From Vitis vinifera (taxonomy: Eukaryota > Streptophyta > Magnoliopsida > Vitales > Vitaceae), in NCBI RefSeq assembly GCF_030704535.1, contig NC_081811.1, forward strand, positions 4,319,001-4,383,000: a stretch of 64,000 nt of DNA. The letters are read 5' to 3'. The position numbers and the translations under genes were made by a program. Positions 51,450 through 63,882 of this stretch are shown here, piece after piece; positions within the stretch are counted from its first letter, which is position 1, and each line of letters opens with the position of its first letter. The notes under the pieces were generated by a model. It saw nothing but the letters and a program-made list of their open reading frames with translations, ran no database searches and had not been told where the DNA came from.

Positions 51450-54400
51450 ATGAACATCAACAAAGCCTACCACCGGCTTTCTCTCCTCTCGCATCACCTT
51501 CCCTTTTCTCTCTCTCCCCCTCATTTTCTCTCACTCTCTCTCCCCAGATTCACATCTACCCGTACACGTGGCCGCCTGAGAACACTCCCTTCCTGCGCCG
51601 GCGGCACCACCACTCGTGCCGCCATGTCCTCCTCCAGGTTTCTTCATCTCGTCCCTATCAACGCCGCTGCAGCCGAAGGTGACACCGGCGTCGGCTCTAA
51701 TGGCTCTGTTTCGTCTACTGCCGAAGACGAAGGTGCTTTGGAAAAAGTGTTTCTTATCTATGTTCAGAGCTTTATTTATTTACTTTTTTGGGGTTTCGGA
51801 TTTGATCGGACGTATTAGATTTAGTGATCATCGCATATCGTTATACTCAGTTGAATAGCTGAGGTGGTGTTTGGTTAGTTTTGTGCGCGGACTTTTCTCG
51901 CTTTTTGGAGCACAAATTGAAGTTTTTGTTCTTCCGTTTTTGTTTAATATTGATAAGCAGAAAAAGTACTCACAAATTCGAGTATTTTGTTGATTTTGAG
52001 TTTGTTTCAAGAAAATATAGGAATTGAGTGTTTGAGTTGAATTAGATTGAATTTTGAGTTTTCTTTAGACATTTTCTTGTAGCTGTTTCAGTGTATGATT
52101 GAGCTTAGGTCATTTCTAAATCCATTAAGGAGAATTACTACAGTAAGAAGCATGTATTCAATTCAACAGAATTGGATTTTTGGAATCAAATTCAGTTATA
52201 TGTCAAAATTGGTTGCAGCCATATGATTGTTGATTGAGCTGGTTTTATCTCCCTCCAGTAACTCATGCATATATCGATTCATATAATGCAGAAAATTCGG
52301 CATTGGGAAGCGGTTATCGGCTGCCTCCTCCTGAAATTAAGGATATTGTTGACGCTCCACCACTTCCCGCATTGTCATTCTCACCACAGAGGGATAAGAT
52401 ACTATTTCTCAAGCGGAGAGCTTTACCTCCACTAGAAGAGCTAGCAAAACCCGAGGAAAAGCTGGCTGGTATTCGCATTGATGGAAAATGTAACACCAGG
52501 AGTCGGATGTGAGTAATGGGGAAGCTTTTCAGCTATGTTTTTATGCACATGAGAAGTTGGGCATTCATACACATTTATAGGATAGTTGTTTATTTGGTCT
52601 GCCTTTCTGGATATATGGACCTTTAGTGCAGTCTAAGAGGTTTGGCTTTCTCAACAACTGTTATATCCCATGTCTTCTTTCCAGAGTTCCCCAGCAAAAT
52701 ATTGTCCTCCAGCGACAGCAAATTGTCTAAGCCCTGAATAGGTCTCTAATTGCCTGCAGTGACTCCAAGGAGATGAATAGGCTTAGTGAATTTTGCAATT
52801 AGAGGTCATATGTATTGTGTGGGTCTGTATCTTCTTCTTTCTTCGTGACTCTTGTTGCAAGGAAAAAGTGGATTTTATTTGCTCAATATAGAAATATTAA
52901 GAACCAGGCATTTCATTGAATTGTCATGTTGATTAATTTGGGTTTTTCCCCTCTGAATTTAAGCTTGCTACATTGGTTAATACTTTAATATTCATCTTCA
53001 GGTCATTCTACACTAGTATTGGGATCCATCAGTTAATGCCTGATGGTACTCTAGGGCCAGAGAAAGAGGTACATGGCTTCCCTGATGGCGCTAAGATTAA
53101 TTTTGTTAGCTGGTAATTTTCTGGAATTTGTTCTTCTTGGTACACTTTGCAAAACCTTTTGAGAGCATCTCACTGTCTGAGTCTGTTAACATTTCAATCC
53201 GATACTCTTCTTTTGTGCTGATGGATCTATTTATTTTGTTTTTCTCAAGGTCACTTAATGGTCAGCATTTATCCTTCAGCATCCGAGTTGATGAGGTAAT
53301 TGATCCATTAGTTAAGATTTGAGTACTGACATCAAATCAATGTGCTTAATGTTGCTTCTCAGACAATCAATCATATCTGAGAAACCCCCACCCAGTGACC
53401 TGACTATTATAAACTTCATTTGTATTTTGATTGCTGGAATGGTTGTTTGATCCACACCTGCATCATATAAAAATATTTAATAGACAATACTAGTGAGCCT
53501 AGATAACTTGCTATGGTGAATACTTTTGGTGTGCCTCTTGTTGGGCTTTGTGGTCGTGGGGTGGGGTTGGTGTTGGGGTTCTCCTGTTGATTGATGAATC
53601 TGCTTGGTGATTTTCTTAGGCACGAGTTTAATCTAATTTTCAGATCATAACCATTATTATAATGTTTTGTTGGTTTCAAATATATTCCATTTTGGAAATT
53701 TCCTAAGAGGTACTTTAGATCCTTACTATCTTATACTCTACATGCAAATAACTATATGTCATATTCTTGTGCAGCATCCTACTTAGCTATGCAGTTTTTT
53801 CCTTATCTCCTATAAAACACTGGTCTAATTTCTAGAAATTTTTCCTGGGACAGGAGGAGAACAGTAGTAGCAAGCTTAGAATATGGGTTGCTGATGTGGA
53901 AACTGGGAAAGCTAGACCCCTTTTTCAGTCACCAGATATCCATCTCAATGCAGTTTTTGACAAGTAGATGCTAGTTTTCTATGTATGAAATTGTAATTTA
54001 GGAACATTTACCTGTAGTTTTGCTAATTCCCTTCTTCTCTTGCTTCTCAGTTTTGTTTGGGTAGATGACTCTACTCTATTAGTTTGTACCATTCCTTTAT
54101 CTCGTGGAGATCCACCAAAAAAACCATTGGTTCCCTCTGGCCCCAAGGTTCAATCTAATGAGCAGAAGAATGTCGTTCAAGTAAGAACCTTCCAGGATCT
54201 GCTAAAGGATGAGTATGATGCTGATTTGTTTGACTACTATGCTACCACACAACTTGTTTTGGCTTCTTTGGATGGGACCATGAAGGAAATTGGGCCACCT
54301 GCTGTATATACATCAATGGACCCCTCGCCAGATCAGAAATACCTTTTGATAAGTTCAATTCACAGACCATATTCTTTCATTGTACCATGTGGAAGGTTTC

Positions 54401-57400
54401 CCAAAAAGGTAGATCTATGGACAAGTGAAGGGAAGTTTGTCAGAGAACTTTGTGATTTGCCCCTTGCTGAGGACATTCCCATTGCATTCAACAGTGTGCG
54501 AAAAGGGATGCGCTCAATCAATTGGAGGGCGGATAAGCCTTCAACACTCTACTGGTATGCAAATGAATATTCTACTCTTCTCACAGTATTCAGAACATGG
54601 AATATATTAACTTTAATGTATGGGTACAAACTTTTAATATTGACAATTTTCCAGTGAATGATTTTCAATAGCGGTCTTGAATGTTGATTAAATTCCTCCT
54701 CTCCCACTCTTTGATTCCCTCTCTGTCTCTAATGTTTTGATGAGAGTTGAAAACTCAGATGTTCCATTGAGCTTGACACTGTAAGAGTGCAAGCTGTTGA
54801 TTCTGGGCAGTTCCAAATAAAATGTTATGTCAGTGTCATTTAGATTGCCGTATTTAAAAAGTAAGATTGAACAAACTCAGAGGCTGCATCATATGAATGA
54901 ATGAGTCTGCATTATATGAGTGAATGATCTTTCTTCTATGAATGAACTGTAGAGCTCGGCAGTCTTAAGATTAAAATTCCTACTTTTTCATTTAGTAACA
55001 TAAATGACCTAAAATCAATTTTAGAAACCCCTACTTGTTTTTAGTAATATAAATTACTCAAAAGCTATTTTAAAACACACCACAATGGTCAACCAAGCCT
55101 GAGGAATTCTTGTTTGTGCATATAATTTCAACTGCCTATTTAACTTTGTTGAGGGTCAAACACACCCAAATAATTAAACAAATTATATATTTGTGTATGT
55201 ACTTACCAAGCATGAGGAATTCTTGTTTGTGCATATAATTTCAACTACCTATTTAACTTTGTTGAGGGTCATCCTAGGGTGGAGACACAAGATGAAGGTG
55301 ATGCAAAAGTGGAAGTTTCTCCACGTGATATAGTTTATATGCAACCTGCTGAGCCGCTTGATGGTGAACAGCAAGCAATCTTACATAAACTTGATCTTCG
55401 ATATGGGTATGAATGCAGGATGTTTATTTGATTTCTCTTTATCCTGCAAAATTTAAATAAGTAATGTCACATGCAATTCAGAGGGTTCTAACTTTGTTAG
55501 CCCTTTCTTACATTTTTTGGCAAATCATTCTTCTTGGGTATTTTTTACATATAAAGCATTCTGTTTCTATGGGATTGTGAATCTCAGAAATTAAGTAGGC
55601 AAATCCACTCACATTTATGTCCATCAACTTTGTTGTGCTATAGTTGGCTTTTTTAATCATTTAACTTTTTTGTTTCTTTTTTCTCTTTTTTTATGCCCTC
55701 ACTGGGACTCAGACCTGGAATCACAATCCCATTTCAACCCCTATCGTTCCATCAACTTTGTTGAGCTATGCATGTACAATATGTGATGTAGGACAACCCT
55801 AGGATGGTTGCCTACACACAAAGGTAGGTGGACTAGGGTTTTATTTTTAGGGTGTAAGGAGAGGAACAAAGAATAAATTTTATGGTAGGGAAAATTATAA
55901 GATAAGAAATAGAGAGAGAGAAGAAACAATGAAGAAAAGATGGAAAACCTTAAGAGTCTCACTAAGGCCTTTTAGGAGTCTCACCATTGAGGGTTGCAAC
56001 CTTGCAATGAAAGAAAATATAATATTATTAATATCAATCATCCCTTTGATTTACATTAATTAGCCTATTTATAGGCTTCTCTAAGAAATCAAAAGTCTAT
56101 TAGGACTCTAATAACTTATTATGATTTTAATTCTAATTATAACATCCAAAGTCTACTAGGGCTCTAATAACCTATTATGACTCAAATTCTAATTATATTA
56201 TAACTTAACTAGCTAATCCTAATTAGACTCCAACAAATACCAATCTTAATTCAATTCTAAATTTCTAATTAATATTTATCCTACTTAAAGTTTACTTAGG
56301 TCTTCCCTTTCCTCCTTGAATAAACTTTAAAAGGCTTTCCCCCATCAATATGTCTCTCCAGTTCTTCCAAGTCACATATTCTATCACTAAATTTGTGGAT
56401 CTTTTTAAATTATCCGCTTAAAAACATTTGCATCATAGTATTTGATATCCATCATGTCAAGATGGATTACTTGCTACATCTGTTAAATTATGCAATCGAT
56501 TTGTGGTCGACCATAGCTTCTTTTTCTCTTTTCCTTTTCCAAGATCTGCTGAAAGGTTTTCCAAGAATATTTAGTTGATGTATGTGTCTTTTTCCAAATC
56601 TACAGAGGGATTTCTTGGTGTGATGATTCTTTGGCTCTTGTTTATGAATCCTGGTACAAAACACGGCGAACAAGAACCTGGGTCATTTCTCCTGGTTCTG
56701 AAGATGTGAGTCCACGCATACTGTTTGATAGGTCATCAGAAGATGTATACTCTGATCCTGGTTCACCTATGTTGCGGAGAACTACTGCTGGGACTTATGT
56801 GATTGCAAAGATAAAGAAGGAAAATGATGAAGGCACATATATCTTACTTAATGGAAGTGGTGCTACACCAGAGGGGAACATCCCATTCCTTGATTTGTTT
56901 GACATGTAAGTGTCTCAAAATCATGTGTTTGTGGTGTCCCTGTATTCCCCTTTCCCTTTCCCTGCTGTCCCTCTTCCTTCTGGCTGATAATCATGGTTCC
57001 GTAGTTATCTAACACAAAGTCTTTCAGAAATACAGGTAGCAAAGAACGAATATGGGAAAGCGACAAAGAGAAATACTATGAGACTGTTGTTGCACTAATG
57101 TCTGATCAGAGTGAGGGGGATTTATATCTTAATCAGTTGAAAATCTTGACTTCCAAAGAGTCAAAAACTGAAAACACCCAATATTTCATACAGAGCTGGT
57201 TAGATAAGAAAGCATGCCAGATTACAAATTTCCCTCATCCATATCCTCAGCTGGCATCGCTACAGAAAGAAATGATCAGATATGAGAGAAAGGATGGGGT
57301 TCAACTTACTGCAACATTATACCTGCCACCAGGCTATGATCCCTCAAAAGATGGCCCTCTTCCCTGTCTGGTTTGGTCTTACCCTGGAGAATTTAAAAGC

Positions 57401-60111
57401 AAAGATGCTGCTGGGCAAGTACGTGGTTCTCCTAATGAGTTTGCAGGCATAGGTCCAACATCTGCTCTACTTTGGCTGGCTAGAAGGTCCAAATTTCCCT
57501 CTGTTTCCTTTGTCTTTTCTTTTTGGTGTATCCTTCATGAATTTCCTTCTATTTCTCCTTGTCAGTGACTGGTTTGGTTTAGATATTTTCAGCCAATTTC
57601 TGATTGCTCTGGGTCTTTCAGGTTTGCTATTTTATCTGGACCCACAATTCCCATTATTGGCGAGGGCAATGAAGAGGCAAATGATAGGTAATCAGATACC
57701 TCCTATTTTCCAGCATTTAAGTTTTCCATCTTACTCATACAATGTAGTCAAGTTTTCTTAATATAAACTTAAATTAGGTTAATGACATTTAACAATTCAT
57801 AGAATTGAAATTTGTTTCTGTTCTTAAAAGAGCACATTTTCCACACGGTGATGGTTGTTTTGTGAAAAGAATTTGCAAAGCAGTTATGAAAGCTTTTGCA
57901 CCTGGAAAAGCTTAGAGATGGCCTCTGAAGTGGGAAATGGAGTAGGAAAAACGGGAAATGTGGAATCCCAGAAATGCATGAGAAACAAGGTGAACTAACA
58001 TTATTAATGTCAATATTGGTAGGAGCAAAAAACAAATATGGGTTTTCTTAATCTTTGGGCATGGTCCAATTTGCTTATAGCTCTTGGCCCTTCTTCTATT
58101 GTAGATTTTGTGTTTTGGATAGGGTCTTGTTGAGGGGTGCCCTTTTTTGTTGTCATTCTTCGTTTTTTTTGGTGGCGTCTTAGGTGCCCATTGTATACAC
58201 CCTGTATGCTTTGGGGCACTTTTCTGGCGCTTCATTTATTAATGTGCACTCTCTTTACCTATAAAAAACAAAAAAATGGGTTTTCTTAAACCATGAGGAA
58301 TAAAGACTATTTGATACAGAATTGGTAGATATAGTTGGAAAGCTGGTATGAAAGAAATTCTTTCCCTAAGCTACTCTCATCATTTTGTACTACTAGCAAC
58401 TGGGATAATATCTATTAGAAATCAACGATGTTGCTTAACATGGTATAATGGTACTGAGACATAATGAACCTTTTCAGATCTGTTTCTTCGAATTTCTCTT
58501 ATTCATTTCCCTTGTTGACACTCCTTGCCACTCTATGAATCCTGCATTCAATAAGATGTATGTGCTGTTTCTGTTGCTCTTCCATGTATATTTCATGCCC
58601 TCCTTTCCTCCAAATTCTCTCGTAAGAAGTTACTGATCTTTTGTCATTATGTTTTTCAAGAGTATTTGTAGACTTCTAACATGATCAATGAAGGTGTGCG
58701 TCCATCTCTTGATCTCATTCTGGAACCAACAAAGATTGGAATCTCTCATTATTATGTCTCTTCTCACAACAATTGATTTTTCTGCAAAGTACAGAAATTA
58801 TACTAGTATACACCGAGCTTCTTTTTCTCCTCCAGCTTTTTTACTTTGTCTTTTGTAAAAGGATTAGTACTTTGCTTTTGTTTGGAGGCTGAAAACATGC
58901 ATTTAATTGGTTTTCTTTGTTGACTAGTAAAGAGGTTTCACAAAACTAGTTTCTCTATTTGAACCATATGTGTTGATCAGGTATGTAGAGCAACTGGTTG
59001 CGAGTGCAGAGGCTGCGGTGGAAGAAGTTATTCGGCGTGGTGTAAGCTCCTTTACTCTTCTCTGTAGGAATGTTATTAGGAAGGTTCTGAGGTAGAATTT
59101 TAATCAGAGCTTTTGTGGTGTACTGAAGGTGGCTCATCCAAACAAAATTGCTGTTGGGGGTCATTCCTATGGGGCATTTATGACTGCAAACCTCCTAGCA
59201 CATGCCCCTCATCTGTTCTGTTGCGGAATTGCTCGTTCTGGTGCTTACAACAGAACACTTACACCTTTTGGCTTTCAGGTAGCACACTGGTTAGAATGGC
59301 TAAAATTTTGTTCTACTTCTAATTTCTTTTCTGCAGCTGAATGGACATATTTTTTTAAAGAAATTATGTTAGCATTCATGGCAGTCTCTATAGTTTCTTG
59401 TCTCAGTATGATTTAGTTATTATCTTTTGCCATGTAGAATGAGGACCGAACACTCTGGGAAGCCACTGACACTTATGTAGAGATGAGCCCTTTCATGTCA
59501 GCTAATAAAATCAAAAGGCCTGTCTTGCTTATCCACGGAGAAGAAGACAATAATCCAGGGACACTTACGATGCAGGTAAAAGAAAAGGTTTCTTTTTGTT
59601 CAACTTCTTAAGATGTTGCTAATTAACTGATTGATAAGCACAACTTTTACATGGAAGTAATTTCTTTTTCAGATTTTCATTTTTAAGTACTATTCCAAAA
59701 ACTGATTTTAAGTAGGTTAAAGTTGGTAAAGTAGTTCTTTTCTTCCAATCTTGTTTACTTGACACATAATTTGTACTCTCAAAAACAATGCAGTCAGATC
59801 GTTTCTTTAATGCTCTGAAAGGTCATGGTGCTCTTTGTCGCCTGGTGATTCTTCCCTTTGAGAGCCATGGCTATGCTGCAAGGGAGAGTATCATGCACGT
59901 CCTTTGGGAAACAGATAGGTGGCTACAGAAACATTGTGTATCAAACACTACCAATGTGAATGAAAATCTTGATACATGTAATGATGAGGCAAAGGAAGAA
60001 ATTACTGATCCGGAAAGCAAGACAGTTCCTGCCAGCGGGGGAGGCAACCCAGAGCTGGCAGAGTCAGAGCATGAAGGATTTCACCCTAGGGCTAGGGCAT
60101 CATTATGGTAA
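51450..60111 (+). CDS. CGEP: Chloroplast glutamyl endopeptidase (prolyl-oligopeptidase family, S9)
   Basis: Fourteen exons: 51450-51732, 52292-52508, 53002-53112, 53250-53295, 53854-53963, 54051-54554, 55278-55406, 56606-56905, 57028-57486, 57622-57687, 58981-59041, 59129-59278, 59438-59575, 59794-60111. Total 2892 nt, 963 aa, typical for plant CGEP. The first 60 or so residues are rich in Ser, Leu, His and Arg, as in a plastid transit peptide. The middle is the beta-propeller region. The C-terminal alpha/beta-hydrolase domain has the catalytic Ser in GGHSYGAF (S775), Asp in HGEEDNN (D849) and His in FESHGY (H883). The family cleaves after Glu in the chloroplast stroma, clearing peptides and processing itself. 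In-frame ATGs at 51381 and 51624 are alternative starts; 51450 gives the best transit peptide. Introns contain a solo LTR, a LINE tail and a duplicated acceptor region. No damage in exons. Confidence 0.95.
55095..55271 (+). repeat. Tandem duplication abutting a CGEP splice acceptor
   Basis: About 64 bp starting AAGCCTGAGGAATTCTTG (55095-55158) is repeated with two changes as AAGCATGAGGAATTCTTG (55208-55271), 113 bp downstream. The second copy runs to within a few bases of the acceptor CCTAG before exon 55278. The copied part would include branch-point territory of the intron. Confidence 0.8.
55784..56347 (-). mobile_element. Solo LTR (family A, inverted) in CGEP intron 7
   Basis: 564 bp, TGATGTAGGACAACCC ... 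GGCTTTCCCCCATCA, with a perfect 5-bp duplication ATATG (55779-55783 and 56348-56352). It is the reverse complement of the 12524-13073 LTR over its whole length with moderate divergence. The different duplications show that the two are independent insertions. It accounts for about half of the 1.2 kb intron 55407-56605. Confidence 0.9.
58052..58275 (+). mobile_element. 224-bp truncated LINE 3' end in CGEP intron 10
   Basis: The insert lies between perfect 14-bp direct repeats ATGGGTTTTCTTAA (58038-58051 and 58276-58289). It ends TTTACCTATAAAAAACAAAAAA, an A-rich tail, and contains TTGTATACACC..GGGGCACTTTT, also found in the 30783-30854 insert. It is therefore a 5'-truncated LINE copy in plus orientation. 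Confidence 0.85.
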
Positions 60112-61884
60112 CTTCTTCTACCTTGAGAATAAAATAAAGAAAATCTCCAACCACTATTCTTTTATGATTGCTTTCAGTTTAATAGTAGAATCTAAGTAAC
60201 ATCTTAGGTTAACAATCCTTGTGCAAAAGTGGGAATTTCCATATTGTATTGAATGGATCAATGCAGATGCTGACTAGTGAAGGATAACTGCTGGAGCTTC
60301 AGTTCAATGCATAAACAGGGGTCCCAGCATCATGGTTGCACCAAGGTACATTAGTTTGAATGATCTAAATCACTGTTCCCTAAGATTATTTTCGCCCAAA
60401 CAATCTGTTTCTAAATTGATGCAATGATGCCTGTTGACAAATCATCTCTGTATAACTCCATCGGCTTGCATATGAATTCCCACAAACCTCACATAGAATA
60501 GTCTTTATAATCAGGTTTGGCATCTGTTAACCATTGATGAGCTTGAGATCAGGGAAGAAATTGAGCAGATGGAACAATTTATTTGATGAAGTGTATATGC
60601 ATTTCAATCAAATTTGTACTTTACGAAGGGGAGAATATGTATTTTATGGACCACAGAAGTCATTGTTGGTTTTCAATAATATTGGATTCTGAAAAAAATG
60701 ATTATTCCTGCTCTCGTTCTTCACTAACTCATGTGTTACAAGCCCTATCAAAATGCAGCTGACCCTTTACAAGAAAGGGCTCCAAACTGATAATTAACCC
60801 TTGCTTTCCGGGGCTTGAAAAATATAAACTAGTGCTGGAAAAAGGGTAACGGTTCGTATTCACAGGGAAACTAATAACTGCTGGTAAGCTGCTTTTTACA
60901 ATCCATAGGTGACAGATGAACTGCTTCCTATCGATTTCTCTTGAAGTTACTTCCTGTTGTGGAAAATTCTATCAGATTAAGAGTGTATTTGATAGTAATT
61001 TTAGGAAGTAACACTTGGAAATTTTTATCAAATTCACCCTAAACAGCTCAAAGCTCAATTAATTGGTGATGGATTGTTCTATTGTTTTGGGGACTTATGA
61101 GTAAAGCCCAATTGGAGACGCCCTTTGCGACTGCTTGTCTGTCACCATTTAATCCTAATCCTAGCGAAATAACGAGTCCTAAAAGAATTTTTAGATCTCT
61201 TTGCCTATATATTTATCCCTCACCTGCCCTCTTATCAGAAGAACAGAGAATGGTTCTAGAGTCATGGACGTGGGTGATTTCAATGATATTCTCACACACT
61301 GCGAGCATTTAGAGGCATTTCGAAGTATTGTAAGACCATCCAAATGTAAATTGACTTCAAATATGGACTAAATTGCTCGACAATTGCCCTACCAAATCTT
61401 GAGCCATTTTCAATCAGAAGCATCCGTGAGTTATTTGGGTTGACCTTGCTTAAAACATAACTACATAAGTACAAGTGGTTTAGATGGTCATCCTTTATCC
61501 CATTGATGCCCCCGATCATTAGTCAGGCTAAGTGTGGGCTGTCCTAACCATTCTGTCCAGGTTGGTGTAAACACCGTTTAAAATATTTAGTATATACACT
61601 TGCCCGTCGAACCCTAGTTAGCAACTTAAACAACAGCGGAAGGTAGGCAATAAAATATTAAAATTAAAGATATAACAGTGTGCACATGTGACTACAAATC
61701 CACACAATCAATCCTGCAAATACAGCTCATCAGGCTGACAAACAACCTATGATTATTTGCATGTGTTCCCCATTATTTTCCCAGATAGTAAAGCAACCCC
61801 AACTAAAACCCAGAAAGCTTCATTAACATTAAGAGATGTAGATCACTAGTTTTCACTTTTCAGACACTTAGAAGAAGAAATTTA
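60112..61884. other. CGEP 3' UTR and spacer to COX5C
   Basis: Directly after the stop come candidate polyadenylation signals (AATAAA at about 60128-60133). The rest is moderately AT-rich spacer. Several short frames exist, but none has recognisable composition or homology. CGEP and COX5C converge here, so the region should hold both 3' UTRs. Confidence 0.5.
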
Positions 61885-62070
61885 TTATTCTTCAGTAACA
61901 ACAGTGCACTCTCCCTTGCCCTGCATGTCATAAAACATCTTATATTGCCTCTGCAGATTCCAGTGATACATCTTCCACAACCCACCTGCCGCCAGCGCAA
62001 CTACCGCTCCCACGGCTATCTCCTTCACCACACTTGGTCCTTTCAGGGTCACATGAGCGATCCTAGGCAT
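61885..62070 (-). CDS. COX5C: Cytochrome c oxidase subunit 5C
   Basis: An intronless coding frame of 61 aa. It shows the family core VTLKGPSVVKE, a single hydrophobic helix (about residues 16-33, ending AAGGLWKMYHWN) and a C-terminal matrix or intermembrane tail ending VVTEE. This is the plant COX5C subunit of mitochondrial complex IV, usually 60-64 aa. The ATG at 62070 is preceded on the gene strand by AAGAGAAGGAGA and a CAG that could be the acceptor of a leader intron; plant COX5C genes are known for leader introns that raise expression. It converges with CGEP. Confidence 0.92.
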   Translation of the reverse strand: MPRIAHVTLKGPSVVKEIAVGAVVALAAGGLWKMYHWNLQRQYKMFYDMQGKGECTVVTEE

Positions 62071-62220
62071 TCTCCTTCTCTTGCTGCCTCCTCCTAATAT
62101 AAGACATGTAAGAAAAAAATTCTACACATTCTTCTCGTTTTGATGTCAAATACTTAGACATGGAACAATTGTCAAAATTGAAAGATCAGAACCCAAAAAG
62201 CAATTTACATAGAGGAGCAA

Positions 62221-62285
62221 TAAAAAATAAAAAAATAAAAAAATAAAAAAATAAAAAAAAAATAAAAAATAAAAAATAAAAAAAT
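62221..62285. repeat. (A4-7 T)n simple repeat
   Basis: An imperfect array of short A runs separated by single T residues, about 65 bp, in the putative leader intron or promoter of COX5C. Another pure T tract lies at 62374-62391. Confidence 0.85.
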
Positions 62286-62399
62286 TATTAAGCTAGGGTT
62301 GTACCTCAGAAATCGAGTAAAAAGACTTTTGTTTGCTTTAGAACAAATTTGAGAATGAATAATATAAACTGGGTTTTTTTTTTTTTTTTTAAAGATATT

Positions 62400-63882
62400 G
62401 AAAATGAAGAATCAGATTTCAGGTTGCTTTTATGGAAATGATGAAATTAATTATATTAAAAATAAAGAAAGAAATGGCTCATCCCTTTGAAAGGCCAGGT
62501 GGCACCATTAATATTTCCAATTTTTTTCTTCTCTTTTTTTAGAAATCAAGACAAATTTAGAATTAATTTTCATTCAAGTAATATATCTGATAAAATTAGG
62601 AACCACCTATATTATGCCAAATGATTATTATCCATTTTTAAAAATTATATTTATGAATTATTATGGGAAGAAATAAATATTTCTAGAATTTTATTTTTTT
62701 CTTTCATTAAAATTTTCTTATATTTGGTTTTTTGTGAAAAAAATTAAATATAATTAGAAATTTATGTATTTTAAAATTATTTAATTTTTATATAATGAAA
62801 AAAATAAATAAAATAAATTTAAAAAACATATAAAAATAATTTATTAATTTTAAATTTATTTTTTATTTTCCTTTACGTTCATTTTCATTTCATTTTTCTT
62901 TCTCATTTTCTTTCAGAGCCTTTTAATTTTTTCCCGAGAATCCATTTGAAAATGAGATAAAAACAAATCCACTAAGAGAAACAACATTAATATTTGAAGT
63001 TGTTTTCTTATTAAAATTCAATATTTATTAAATTTTTAAAATTTTGAAAAACCATTTAAAGTGATTTATGGACAATTTTTTTTAAAATCATTTATTATTA
63101 TTTAATACTATCAATACATTTATTTTAGATTATATCTAAATAATGAATAATCCTCTATAAAAATATTTACAATAAAAACATTTTACTAAAAAAAATGTCA
63201 AAAATAAAAATATTTTAATTAAAATCACTCCCAAAATCACACTCTTATTTTATTTTTTATTAATAAGTTGTATATTAAATCACATCATTTTGCACATTAT
63301 GGATTATTTTATTTCCACTTGCTAAAATAAATATTTTCTTGGTCAAAGTATGTCTGTGAAATTCAGCAAATAAGTTGAGCCACCCAGTTACAATTTATAC
63401 CTTAATTTCAAAATTAACTCACTTCACCTAACCTATTATCTGAATTAAAAAAAAAAAAAACAAATAGTAGTATTCAAATATCACTTAAAATTTTAATTTT
63501 AATTTAAATTTAAATTTTGTTTTTTTATCAATGTAATTAATGATTTTTATTTTTATATATAAACACTAATAATACTTATTTTTTTTCCACACATTAAATA
63601 ACTTAAATAGCAGAAAATGGAAAAAAAAATATAATTATAAAAAAATCACTGATTTAATCCTTAATTACCATTTTAATATTTTTTTCCACAAATATGTATA
63701 TATATATATTTTTTCAAAAAAATTTATGAAACCTTAAAGCAGTTTGGGATCCTTTTTCCTCTCCCAAGTTTTGAGTGGCCCCACACCAAACACCTTCTAT
63801 ACTCTCAGTCTCTCTACAAATACTCCCAAAAAACCCTCCATTTCAATCTCCCTGATTTCTATCTTATCTTTCTCCCACAAGG
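62400..63882. other. AT-rich spacer, promoter of the right-edge gene
   Basis: Very AT-rich sequence without genes. A block at about 62705-62945 resembles the dispersed repeats of 42470-42735. COX5C and the right-edge gene are divergently transcribed from this spacer. CT-rich, less AT-rich sequence from 63760 onwards is likely the 5' UTR of the right-edge gene. Confidence 0.45.

Noticed and set aside
57912-58235. 107-codon minus-strand frame in a CGEP intron
   Set aside because: It runs through the truncated LINE insert and intron sequence; not a gene.
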